The notes beneath the pieces are model-generated. The model was given only the letters and a program-made list of their open reading frames with translations. It was not told the origin of the DNA and did not search any database. The position numbers and the translations under genes are program-made. Positions 33,770 through 45,200 of a DNA stretch of 64,000 nucleotides are shown here, piece after piece. Within the stretch, counting starts at the first letter, position 1; each line of letters opens with the position of its first letter. Source of the stretch: Diphasiastrum complanatum (taxonomy: Eukaryota; Streptophyta; Lycopodiopsida; Lycopodiales; Lycopodiaceae); NCBI GenBank assembly GCA_029204225.1, contig CM055106.1:50475325-50539324 (forward strand), given 5' to 3'.

Positions 33770-35048
33770 ATTGTTTTAGGTCTGTTCAATATTGTCTCGA
33801 CAGTACGTGTATTTCTATAGACGTTCTCGAAGCCTTCGACACTGTCTCGGCAATGCGAGTAAAACTACAGAGTAGTTTCGTATTACAAAATGATTGAAGA
33901 AATGAAATCCAACACTTCTACCATCTTAAAATGGCCAGGATTTGAGTTTATGTACTTAATTTCTATGTTATTTGGATGATTACAACTAATTGTCATAGAT
34001 CTTCTGGATTTCAAATCCTTACATTTGATGCTAAGAGTTTGATAAGTTTTCCATTTTCTATAATCGATTTTTGTTATATCTAGTATGATGTTTTCATGCA
34101 ACCTCAGCTCATTTTTTAGGGTATGTGCTTGATCACTTTCTAGATACTTTAATTGCATAAATTGGTTTACAATTTTCTATCATAGTAGCTTAGAGATGGG
34201 CTTAATTTGATCAATTTATCGAAGGCCCCTACATGTTCTATTTGGTGTTAAGAGCTAAGCATGCTTATTTTGTTGCATGTTCTCATTTGAAACATCTTTA
34301 TGAAGTATTTTCTTGCCAACTAACTTTAGTGCTAAATATCAAAGTGTTCAAGTATAGTTTGTGAACCTCTATTTATATTTTTTATGAACCTTTGAATAAG
34401 AGCTAAAGTTGTGATACTTTTTCATTACCCTTTGCAAGCATCGAAAAGCAACGATCCATATATGCTTTTGATTATCTATTTTTCTCCTTAAGACTACTAT
34501 CATTGTTTGTTGCCTTGATGGAGTGAGTATGGATGTTGTAGCATTTGGTCTCTATTATACATGAGGGGGTTAATGGTTTAACAATATGATAGTATCGCGT
34601 TATCATCATAACAATCAAGAGCATGTAGTTGAAACTTTGACAATCAATTGGATGCTTGCTTGCAAGGTCTTCCTGTCGATGCTTGACATTTTTTATACTA
34701 TAAAACTTTTTACACAAAAGTTCTACACTCCACTTTTTGTGATTACATATTATGTTGCATCTACACATGTATTAGAACATTGTGTATAGTGAGCAAATGT
34801 TATACAAAATTGCAAATATGTACAAGACTTCTTAATGAAATCCAGAATTTAATGAGGCTCATTACTATCATACAAAATGCCATACAAAATTGCAAACCTA
34901 CATCCTTAATTTTTTTTGCATGATGAATCTTATAAAACATTGTCTAGATTTTTTTGCATGATGCAATTAATATTCTTGTGCTCATGTTCATATGCAATTG
35001 AAATAAATCATTCAAAACATCTCATCATATAGTAAGTGCACTTTCTAC
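33770..35048. other. No recognised feature
   Basis: AT-rich, stops in all frames. Near 33785-33850 two phrases (attgtctcgacagtacgtgta and actgtctcggcaatgcgagta) form a diverged direct repeat about 60 bp apart. Confidence 0.35.
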
Positions 35049-35275
35049 TTACGTAATGGATTCTTTGTGCATATTTTGCCCATTTGTTGGGCTCCTTAAA
35101 AAGCATAATATCTCCCTATTTTTTTTCATAAAAAATCTGACGCCCATTCTAGCTTGCGCGTCAGTCCTCACGTGTCAGCCTGCCACATGGCATTTTTTGA
35201 TTGGTAAAAAAAAGTCGAAGTGTTGATTATGCTTTATAAAGGACATGTGAAAAAGTCAAAGTATCCATTACGCAA
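35049..35275. mobile_element. MITE-like element with 19-bp terminal inverted repeats
   Basis: ttacgtaatggattctttg (35049-35067) pairs with caaagtatccattacgcaa (35257-35275) with two mismatches. Inner aaagcataat (about 35098) and attatgcttt (about 35226) add a second inverted pair. The interior is non-coding, 227 bp in all, which fits a miniature inverted-repeat element. Confidence 0.6.
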
Positions 35276-35280
35276 TGGAC

Positions 35281-35387
35281 AGAGCCAGCCACAGGCCATT
35301 CTGCCCGGTTTGGCTTTCCAAATTTTTTTGGGCGAGGCCCAAAGTTTTGGAAAGCCGAACCGGGCAGAATGACATGTGTCCGGCTCC
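35281..35387. repeat. 107-bp imperfect palindrome (long hairpin)
   Basis: Positions 35297-35322 and 35346-35371 are 26-nt arms with a single mismatch. The loop itself pairs again (tttgggc/gcccaaa around gag at 35327-35343), and pairing continues outward to about 35281/35387 with several mismatches. The folded RNA would be a near-continuous hairpin. Confidence 0.8.
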
Positions 35388-35542
35388 TTCTATAATACAT
35401 CATTGTTTAGTTGCATTGCAAGGTTACATCTATCAAATTTCTAAACAGTTATTTTGGTCTTGTCCAAGGAGTTTTCTAGATTGCAAATTTTGTAAGAACA
35501 AACAATCAATATATCTAAGATGTAGCTAAAGTTAGCCCTTTT

Positions 35543-36552
35543 TGAAGAACGAAATGTTTCCAACTACAAAGCCTTGCTAGCTTTCAACCCTCGTCTCGAT
35601 GAAGACATTCGCGAACTCGGAGATTTAGAGACACGAAGCACGAAAAGTTTTGCAAACACGAAAGTCAAAGGAAACGAAGACGAACGGTTCGTGAACACGA
35701 AAGTCAAAGGAGATGAAGACGAACGATTCGCGAACACGAAAGATCCACGAACGAGATTCGTTTGCGGTCTAGTATGAGAGAAAGGCTTACGAGCAAAACG
35801 AAACCCGTTTTGCCCTCACGCTCCAAAGAGTACCAGCTAAGATGACGCAAGTACCCAGAAGTACAGAGATCTGATCTAATGGCATGACGTCAGCAGATAC
35901 TTACCAGGTCGTGGCTAATCTGCCACTCTTGTAACTCCCTGACTAGTTGCTTAATCACTCTAATCTTAGATTTACATAGAGCGACCATACTTATTGGATG
36001 ATACTTGACATATAGATCAATAGAATACACATACAGTGTAAGAACGAAATAGTCTGATGCTAGTAAGCAATCAGGATGAAAAATACAGTATACTTGTCCG
36101 CCTCCGTGCGAAGACAATTCTGTCTAGGATCCAAATATCCAACTGAACCGCGTTTCTCTCACGCCAATGCACTGCGTGGATATGCATATAGTGCTCAAAG
36201 AATCAGAGAAAAGAAATCAATAGATGATATTGTAGCCTTCGCTCACATATCAATCCGTGTTGTGTTTGATCTCGAATGCAAATGTTTATGCTGTTAATCG
36301 TGTGTTTGAGTTTCTTCTTGTTCATATTGAATTCTCCACTTTGGTTGAAACTATGTTGAATGTTGTATTAATTTTATGAATGTAGATCAGTAGTGACTGA
36401 CTACACTCTGGAGGACTGTAGGAGTGATTCAGCTGGCAGTGTCCAGTGATGGCATCTGAACTCCATCCGAGACGAAGAGAGTTGTGCTTGATTCACCTTC
36501 GCGAAAGTTTCGTGAGTCCGACGAATTCATCAATCATCATCACATCCCAACA
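35543..36552 (+). repeat. 5' LTR of the copia element
   Basis: 1010 bp, from TGAAGAAC to CCCAACA. It contains a 39-bp internal tandem repeat (aacacgaaagtcaaagga units at 35655, 35694 and partly 35733). The segment from about 36090 to 36475 is absent from the 3' LTR. Confidence 0.9.
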
Positions 36553-36553
36553 G

Positions 36554-36567
36554 TGGTATCAGGGCCC
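36554..36567 (+). promoter_or_regulatory. Primer-binding site
   Basis: tggtatcagggccc lies one base after the 5' LTR and resembles the initiator-Met-tRNA complement TGGTATCAGAGCCC with one change. Confidence 0.75.
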
Positions 36568-36666
36568 ACCTTGTCAAATTCTGACATAGCCAAAGAAGCT
36601 ATCAGATTCAGGAGGCCAAGCATTCAGACAATCAACCATCAACAAGGAAACAGACTTCAAGAAGCA

Positions 36667-39600
36667 ATGGCTTCAATTAGCAACATGCAGAGCAAGATTT
36701 GCACGATACTTGATTCTTCAGGATCTAACTTTCTAGTCTGGAAAGTTAAGACATCTTTGATACTCAAGGGTGAAGGACTCTTCCCCTGGGTGGATGGCAT
36801 AGAAGAAATGCCTACAACAACAGGCAAGGAGCTACATGAATGGAGGGAGAAAAACGACAAGGCAGTAGCCTTGCTATCATCTTCCATCGAAGATAGTCTC
36901 ACACTTGACCTGGCTACACTCTCCAAAGCTAAGGAGATGTGGGAGGCATTACTCACCAGATTTCAGACGAAATCAAAAAGTCAGATCATGATGTTGGAAG
37001 ATCAGGCGACGAATTTGCAGTGGGATGGAAAAGACCTCACCTCTTTTGTAAGAAAGATGAAGAATCTGTTTCTATCACTACATAACTCTGGAGCAGAGAA
37101 TGCAGTGTCAGCTGAGAAGTAGCTCACGTACCTGTTGAGAGCCTTACCCAGATCTTTTCAGACGACACGAACCCTGCTCGCGAAAGATCCCGCCATGAAC
37201 CTCGAAAAGGCGATTGTCAAGATTCGAGAGGAAGTTGAGGCCAGAGAACATCTGCATCACAAAGATGGTTCTGACCAGGCCCTCTACGGCAACAAAGAAA
37301 AATCAAAGAAGCAATTTAAGCCTAAGAGGGAGTCCAATCAGAGGCAGGATTGTGACCAGCAAGCAGAGGGAACAAGCAAGGGCAACTGGAAGACCAAAGG
37401 GAGGTCGAAACAACAAGGTGCAGACAAGAAGACTTGTGTGAGATGCAGAAGAGACATGCATACAGTAGATACCTACTGGCTCAATCCCAAGATTGAGTGT
37501 ATCCATTGCCATAAGAAGGGTCACGCAACCATGGATTGCCGCAAGAACCCAATGAACAAATAAGCACAGAACAGACAGGAGAACAACAATAGTTCATCCT
37601 ATGTCGAGAAGCCCGAGAGCTCGAAGATGGGCCAAAAAAAAATGAACAGAAGTTGTTCAACCGCCTACATCTGTGAAGACATGTGTGCAGCATCAACATC
37701 TGACACACATGAGGCGATCTTAGATTCAGGAGCCACGTCACACTTCGTGACATCAAGACGAATCATGTTTGATTTCAAAAGTGCAGATCCCTCAAGATTC
37801 ATAGTTCTTGGAGATGGATCTAGACATCAAGTGAACGGTATTGGTTCACTATGGCTCAACACCAACGGTAGAGACAGACAACTCGAAGACGTTATGTTCG
37901 TGCCTACTCTGCAACAAGATTTGCTCTCTATAGCAAGAATAGCAGATGCATGAATGCGTGTGACATTTTCTAACGAAGCATGCAACGTGATTGATGCCAG
38001 TACCAGTACTCTCATCGCTCAAGGCAAAAAGAAAGGTAATCTATATCATCTGAAGGTACGCCTACATGAAGATCAGGTGCATCAGACTCATGACGACTCG
38101 CCAGACACTGTGGCACATAAGACTCTGTCACATGAACTCAATGGCACTTTACCAAGCAAGTCATCATGGAGCGATAATAGGGGCCAACATCTCGAATGCA
38201 ACCAGTTCGACCACCTGTGATGCATGTTTGAAGGGCAAGACGTCATGCACACCATTCATCAAAGACTTCTACATGACAACAAGGATTATGGAGCTAGTGC
38301 ATTCTGACATCTGTGGACCATTCAACGTGATCTCAGTAGGAGGTTCGAAATATTATATAACCTTCATTGATGACTATAGCAAATTTGCCAGAGTGTACTT
38401 TATGCAGAATAAATCTGAAGCGCTCGATAAATTCACAGAATATGTGATTTGGGCAGAGAGATGTATTCGCAGCAAGGTGAAGTAGATCAAAACAGATCGA
38501 GGTGGCGAATATATCTCGAATCGCTTCACTGACTTTTGCAATGATCATGGTATCATTCACAGAAGAACTACAACCTACACACCGCAGCATAATGGTTTTG
38601 CTGAACGAAAGAACAGGACCCTAATGGAAGCACCCAGATGCATAATGGCCTACTCGAAGGCTCCAAGAGGACTGTGGGCTGAGGCAGTAGCTACAACCGC
38701 ATACATCCAGAACAGGACATGTAAGTCTAGTGTTCCTCACACGACACCACATGAGCTATGGTGGGGTAGAAAGCCCAACCTGTCTCACATCAGAATCTTT
38801 GGCTGTGCAGCTTATGCACATATTCCTGATAAGCTTCGTAAGAAGCTTGATGAGAAAGCCGAATAGGGATTTCTGGTAGGTTATGACTACAATTTGTCAT
38901 ACTACAGAATCTACATGCCAGACACGAACACTGTGAAAACAGTGAGAGATGTCAGATTCGATGAGAGCAGGACAATGGCCAATGACGATCCTATCGGCTA
39001 CAAAGTTCTGGAGAGACAGTACTATGACCTACCGCCAATGACAGAGGGAACAACAAACGAACATGAAAACAAAGATTTTCGAGTCGTCTCCCATTCGAGC
39101 GATGAATCTGACGAAGAAAGATTCGAGAGGCAACCTGCCGCCGCAGTTCTTGTAAACCAAGATGGTTCCGGACCGAGCAGAGCAGACAAGGGCAAAGACA
39201 TAGCTGTTTCAGGAGGATCTCCCTGAAGGTCGACAAGACCACGAAGAGCGCCAGCAAGATATGTGCCAGGCAGCTCAACTTCCACATTAGAAGAGTTCTG
39301 CGGGTCCAGTGGCGAAGCACAGACTTTTGAGGAGGCAATTGAAAGTCCAGAAAAGGACAGATGGATCCAAGCCATAAACGAAGAGATGGAGTCCATGAAG
39401 AAGAACCAGGTATGGACGTTGGAGCCATTACCACATAAGCGCAAGACTGTCAAATGCAAATGGGTTTTCAAACTCAAATACGGACCAAATGGGAACATCA
39501 CGAAATACAAGGCAAGACTGGTAGCGAAGGGTTTCTCTCAGAGATACAGTATTGACTATTCTGAAACCTTCTCTCCTGTCATCAAACATTCGTCCCTACA

Positions 39601-40890
39601 TCTATTATTTGCATATGCAGCAGCTTATGACCTCAGGATCCACATTGTGGACGGGAAGACAGCCTTCCTGCATGGCGAATTAGACGAAGAGGTCTACATG
39701 GATCAACCCCCAGGATATGTCTCGAATTCACTTTCTGACTATGCATGAAGAATGCATAGAAGCATCTATGGTCTGAAACAATCAGCCCGACAATGGTACA
39801 AGAAGAAAGATCAAGCCCTGAAATCATTAGAATTCAAGCCTCTGTTGGTTGATTCCAATGTATATGTCAGAGTTACAGATGGGCAGATCATCATTGTGGC
39901 TGTGTATGTGGACGACACTCTGATACTTTGCAGGAGTGAGCAGCTAATAGCTAAAGTAAAAGCAGATATTTCAAAACATTTCGAGATAGTGGATATGGGA
40001 GAAGCCAGGTGTTACCTAGGCTTGCAAATTGAAAGGGACTACGAGGGAGGTAAGTTATACCTTCACCAGTCCAGATACGCCCAGAAGATCCTAGAGGACT
40101 TTGGGATGCTGAACTGCAAAGGAACGAACACTCCAATGCTCGCAGGGACCGTGCTGACGAATGATGATTGTCCAAAGACTGAGGAAGAGAGAGAACAGAT
40201 GCAGCTCACACCTTACAGGAAGCTGATAGGATCCTTGATGTACCTTGCAGACAACACACATCCTGATATTGCTTATGCAGTATTCAGGATGAGCCAATTA
40301 TGCACGAATTCAGGCTCGACACATTGGAAGATTGCAAAATGAATTTTGCAATATCTTCAACTAACGAGGGATTATGGCTTGTGCTATTGTCGTGGTGCAG
40401 GTTTCAGGATACTTTCCTACAACGATGCTAGTTGGGCATCTCTCAAGGACGACTGTAAAAGCGTCTCAGGAGGATGCACCATTGAGCAACAGTTCTCTGG
40501 GTCAGCAAGAAGCAGACCGTTGTAGCCCAGTCATCCTGCGAAGCAGAGTACGTAGCAGCAACAAAGATGGCCAACGAAATAATTTGGCTAAGACAGTTCC
40601 TGGACGAATTGGGCGAAACAAGGAACAAGCCTCTGGTCTTGCAGATGGACAACACCTGTGCAATACACCTGACGAAAGATCCCGTGTTCAATTCCAGAAC
40701 CAAGCACATTGCGATCAAGTACCACTTGATTAGGGATCTAATTGAGAAGAAGATGCTACACACCACCTTCATCGGAACGAGAGACATGGTTGTTGACATA
40801 TTCACTAAAGCCCTGGACAAAGGACTCTTTGAGAGACAAAGGAGCAGTCTCGGGATCGTATCATGCTTGGAGAGGGAGCTGAAGAAACGA
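36667..40890 (+). pseudogene. Copia gag-pol polyprotein, disrupted
   Basis: Gag starts MASISNMQSKI at 36667, with WKVKTSLILKGEGLFPWVDG and a zinc knuckle CIHCHKKGHATMDC (about 37498). Protease has ILDSGATSHFV (about 37720). The pre-integrase domain reads LWHIRLCHMNS; integrase has HSDICGPF, FIDDYSKFARVYF, TDRGGEYIS and AERKNRTLME, so the D,D,E residues are present. RT has NQVWTLEPLP, KARLVAKGFSQ, IYGLKQSARQWY and VYVDDTLIL (about 39905). RNase H has SSCEAEYVAATK and RTKHIAIKYHLIRD. In-frame stops lie at 37120, 37561, 37951, 38483, 38864, 39224, 39746 and 40340. Frameshifts lie at about 38045-38095 and 40485-40500. Most stops can be explained by C-to-T or G-to-A change of CAG, CAA, CGA or TGG codons. 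Confidence 0.9.
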
Positions 40891-41505
40891 AATGTTTCCA
40901 ACTACAAAGCCTTGCTAGCTTTCAGCCCTCAGCCCGACGAAGACATTCGCGAACTCGAAGATCTGGAGACACGAAGCACGAAAAGTTTCGCGAACACGAA
41001 AGTCAAAGAAAACGAAGACGATCGGTTCGCAAACACGAAAGTCAAAGGAGACGAAGACAAACGATTCGCGAACACGAAAGATCCACAAACGAGATTCCTT
41101 TGCGGTCCAGTACAAGAGAAAGGCATACGAGCAAAACGAAACCCGTTTTGCCCTCACGCTCCAAAGAGTACCAGCTAAGATCACGCAAGTACCCAGAAGT
41201 ACAGAGATCTGATCTAATGGCATGACGTCAGCAGATACTTCCTAGGTCGTGGCTAATCTGCCACTCTTGTAACTCCCTGACTAGTTGCTTAATCACTCTA
41301 ATCTTAGATTTACGTAGAGCGACCATACTTACTGGATGATACTTGACATATAGATCAACAGAATACACATATAGTATAACAACGAAACAGTCTGATGCTA
41401 GTAAGTAATCAAGACGAAAAATACAATAGAGAGTCGTGCTTGATTCGCCTTCACGAAAGTTTTCGCGAATCCGACGAATTCATCAGTCATCATCACAGCC
41501 CAACA
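40880..41505 (+). repeat. 3' LTR of the copia element, internally deleted
   Basis: 626 bp, preceded by the purine tract ggagagggagc. It matches the 5' LTR at both ends but lacks about 384 bp corresponding to roughly 36090-36475. The junction reads aaaatacaatagagagtcgtgc. Confidence 0.9.
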
Positions 41506-41510
41506 CTTTT

Positions 41511-41878
41511 CAATCTTCATGTTAATACTTCACACATCAAATTCCTTTTCTTTTACTCTCTTTTTAAGGTCTTAAAAGCATTCTTTACACCATGCATGAT
41601 ATTATTGAACTGGTATGATTTTAGAGCGACATTATCTTTTCACACGGTTTTGACATTGAGATAAGGATAGATAAAAATTGATCCTCTCAGTGTGTGTGCT
41701 TGGTCCTCTCAATGTCCGCCACTAGCTATACGATGTGTGCCAGCTGAAATCTTACATAAATCAAAGCATACATATATATACATAATGTACTTACATCGTT
41801 CTGCTGCTTGGAAACCCCTATATATATGTAAAATAATGTACTTACAATTTTCTGCTGCTGGTAAACCCCCTCTGTCAG
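41511..41878. other. Flank between copia element and MinC-like exon; 51-bp duplication
   Basis: Intron-like AT-rich sequence. aatgtacttaca followed by ttctgctgct and aaacccc occurs at 41784 and 41835, a 51-bp tandem duplication that includes the pyrimidine-rich approach to the exon's splice acceptor (ctgtcag, 41872-41878). Confidence 0.6.
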
Positions 41879-42285
41879 GGAAGCCTGGTGGCGTAGCAAG
41901 ATTACTTTGTGGTGGAGCTCAAAGTTTGCTCGTTGTTGGAAAGCCTAAGGGGCTAGCTGGACTGGGAGTTTTTACAGGATTAAAGCCTTATGCTGAACTT
42001 AAACCTGGTTTCATTGATGCTGACGAGTGTGTAAGGCGGAATGGATTGTGTGAAGTTGTAATTGGGAAGTGGGTTTGGGCCAGATTTGCAAGGAAAGCAG
42101 ATGGAAGGTTGAGTACTCAGAGGTTTCGTGCCTGGCTCAGCAAAGAGGACTCCCATGATTTAGAAATGAAGTCCAGTGCTGCATTGCAATCTGTTGATGG
42201 GATTAAAAGGGAAAATGGAGCGTGCGTGTATCTGAAGAGATCTATTCAGTCTGGGGAGGTGATTCAATATCCAGGCACAGTCATA
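41879..42285 (+). CDS. MinC-like gene, upstream exon
   Basis: 136 codons, entered with two bases of a split codon and left in phase 0. It encodes ELKPGFIDADECVRRNGLC, IGKWVWARFARKADGRLS, then GACVYLKRSIQSGEVIQYPG. Only the last 25 residues are recognisably MinC. The frame is also open 60 codons upstream of the acceptor, but that part is repetitive intron-like sequence. Confidence 0.6.
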
Positions 42286-45200
42286 GTAAGTCCTTCTTTC
42301 TGAAGAACTGGCAAGATTAGGTGGACGTGTATCTACTTTTAACCATAGTTATAAGTAGATTCAAATGGAATCGATTTGATCCATTTTCTTTTCTGAAGTT
42401 TAGATCATTCTGTTGCAAAATGACTTGAAAACCTGATATCTTTTGAAGTCTGAACAAAATATGGTTCTATGAATAGAATCTGAAGAGAAACTATTGATAG
42501 TGTTAAATTTGTTAAGTAATCTTTCAGACCATCTTCACAAAGTCAATGACTTCCTTAAGTCTGTTGAACTAGAGTGAAAATTAATTTCATGGTGAAAATT
42601 TTCTCTTTATAAAATTAACCAGCCTCATAAGCCATAGAGTCTATAATCAGAAATTTTCATGCCCATAAAGATTTTCTTATTGCTGGTTAGACTTTTGACT
42701 AATTTGCTAAGGCAATGGGTTGTAGAGAACCAAATCTTATCCTTTTTTCATCACTCTAGTGCATTAAGGTGAGTCCAAATGAATCTTATGGCTGGGTGGT
42801 TCGTGAGTGTTCATCACTAAAATTTATTATGAGATCGGTTGTATGGGAGTCATTACAGTTGGTATCACAGCCACCATTCTTTGTGATTGAAATGCACTAG
42901 TCCCTACCTTCATTTTTTTTATGATGTTTACTTTATGTTGTTGCTTGTTGGGTTGATTAATTGTCTTCAAGTCAAGGAGGCGCACCTAACCTAGCTGTAT
43001 TTTTGGGCATCTTCGCCCTTCAAACTGTAGCTTCACTGCATCTGGGCGGTTCTGCCTGCAAGTGAGAAAAGGTTGGTTGCAAAGGAATAGAAAGTTGTTA
43101 GTGTCTGATGAAGATTTTGCCCATTTTGTCACCAAAAATTGTAGAAAATGATTGATTTTTGTGGTTTCTCTGATTTCTTCAGATCCAAATGGATCTTAGG
43201 AATGGTGATCTGTCTGGCCTTCTTTGCTCAACAATCAAAACAAATTTCAAGCAAAAAATCCACACAAATCAAACAAAATTTCTCTCAAATTAACCCTAAA
43301 ATGCAAATTTAACACTATTATGCCAAGACAAGATGCCTAAATGCAAGCTAACATCCATCCATGGATCAAAAACATGCTGAAAATGAAAAATTGGCATAGA
43401 TCCCTGGAAACGGTGCCAAAATTGTAGTGGATATATTCCCATGCAAACTCACACTGGGCTAGGAGGGGCATTCTATAAGAGAGTGCATTGGCTGGGTGGA
43501 TCAGACTAGGTTTACATTCCTGTCGTTATGCTGTTCCTAACACTGGTATTAGAGCATAGAGTTTCGATCGACATTGTGGTAGTGGATCATCTACGTTTTC
43601 ATTGGTGATCTCTCTTTTTCGATCATTGATTTTGGAACGGAAAATTGTGTGGAGCATTGGGCGCCCATTCTACTGCGAACCCTGTCCAGTCACAGAGGCC
43701 TTGCAGCTGCTCCAGCGCACTTTTTCAGAGGATCAAAGCGCATTTTGGTTGCATCATTTCTGGCAGATTGAGGCGCATTTTGGACAGCAGAAGCCAGCGC
43801 CCAAGTCAGTTTTTTCCAGCAAAATTTTTCTCATGGTAATGGCGAATTGAAGCACACTTTCTGCAGGCAGTTTAACACACAGACATCTGATTTTCCAGCG
43901 ACCCCTTTTTTGGAATTTTGGGCGCATTCTGCCTGATCAGGACAGCGCTTTTCTATCATCATTTTAGCTTCTTCTGTCCACTTTTCCAGCGAGTTGTTGT
44001 AGCTAATTGCTGACGTATTACACTAGCCTCGAATCCTTGCATGCGGACCAGATTCCGGCATATTGTGAAGCGGTTTTAAAACTATTCGAAAAGGCCAACG
44101 TAGGATCATTGCATGCAAATTGGGGATTCCAGTATTTTTTTTCCAAGGACCGAAAGATTGGAACCTTTGCATGCGGCTTTGAAGCTGAGGGGTTATCTTC
44201 TATTTCCATCGACGAGAGGGGCTCACTTAGAGCTAAGTCTTTCTCCTTATTTTTTTCCTTTTGATTGCTTGACGTTTACTACTCTCTTCGAACCTCACCA
44301 TGACGACTCCTGCGGAAACTCAAATTTCCACAAGAAAAGCCATTGATGAGCTCGAAGAGGAAGCTCTTCGTTTTCAGGAGGAAAAAATAGATATGGATGT
44401 TGATGAGGAATTTGAAATTTTTAATGAAGATGATTTCGTTTCTAAAGAACAGTATCAGAAATTAGAAACTGAGGTTACTAATCTAAAACAAACTTTAAAT
44501 AGCATGCAAACGAAGCAAGATAAGTCATTTGCAGAACTTAAGAGCTTGTTTGCAATTTTAGTACCTCCTACATCTTTCATTCCAGTTACAACTCCAGTAC
44601 CTATGGTATCTCCGTTATCCGTATCTCCCGCAGTTCGTACCCCATCGGGCGATACCAGAGTAAACCCAAGTTTGTTTAAAGATTTAAAACCACCAATCTT
44701 TAACGAAGAAGAAAAAGATAGAAACACTGATATTCTTCAAACATTTCTTAGTAAATGGAAGAATATACATGCTTTAAAACAGACTCCAGAACATTTACAA
44801 GCCTTAGAAGCTAGCTTGTCCTTAGGTCCCATGGTCTATAAGTGGTGGCTAAACCTCCAGGAAATTGGGCAGACCCCCCCAGTCATGGAAGGCTTTTGAA
44901 GAAGCCTTTCTCCGAGAGTTTTTGCTGGCCAATGAGCTTGATAGGGCTTGGGAAGCTTGCGAGAAGTTGGTCATGGACAATTTCGTAACCCAATATATAT
45001 CACAATATAGGGAAGCTATACTTAAACTTAAAAATATTGATGACTATCGGAAAGTCAGGGGCTTTGTCCGTGGGCTTTGGGATGAGTATAAGGTGGAAGT
45101 GCAGCGTAACTCACCTACTACCCTAGAACATGCCATTAAATTTGCTCAAATCTATGATGATTCAATGGGCAGACGAAAAACCAAACAGCCTAGTACTGAG

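Larger units (their letters stand above)
35543..41505 (+). mobile_element. Full-length Ty1-copia retrotransposon with target-site duplication
   Basis: Both ends are defined: ctttt at 35538-35542 is repeated at 41506-41510. LTRs begin TGAAGAA and end CCCAACA. Between them lie a primer-binding site, one long gag-pol reading (36667-40890), and a purine tract before the 3' LTR. The 5.96-kb element is inactive through about eight stops and two frameshifts. It sits just upstream of the MinC-like exon at 41879. Confidence 0.92.

Noticed and set aside
38991-39510. Long minus-strand frames opposite copia integrase/RT
   Set aside because: They are shadows of a strongly matching copia polyprotein on the plus strand.
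41692-41878. Upstream extension of the MinC-like exon to an ATG at 41692
   Set aside because: The extra residues come from AT-rich, duplicated, microsatellite-like DNA, and a good splice acceptor lies at 41878.
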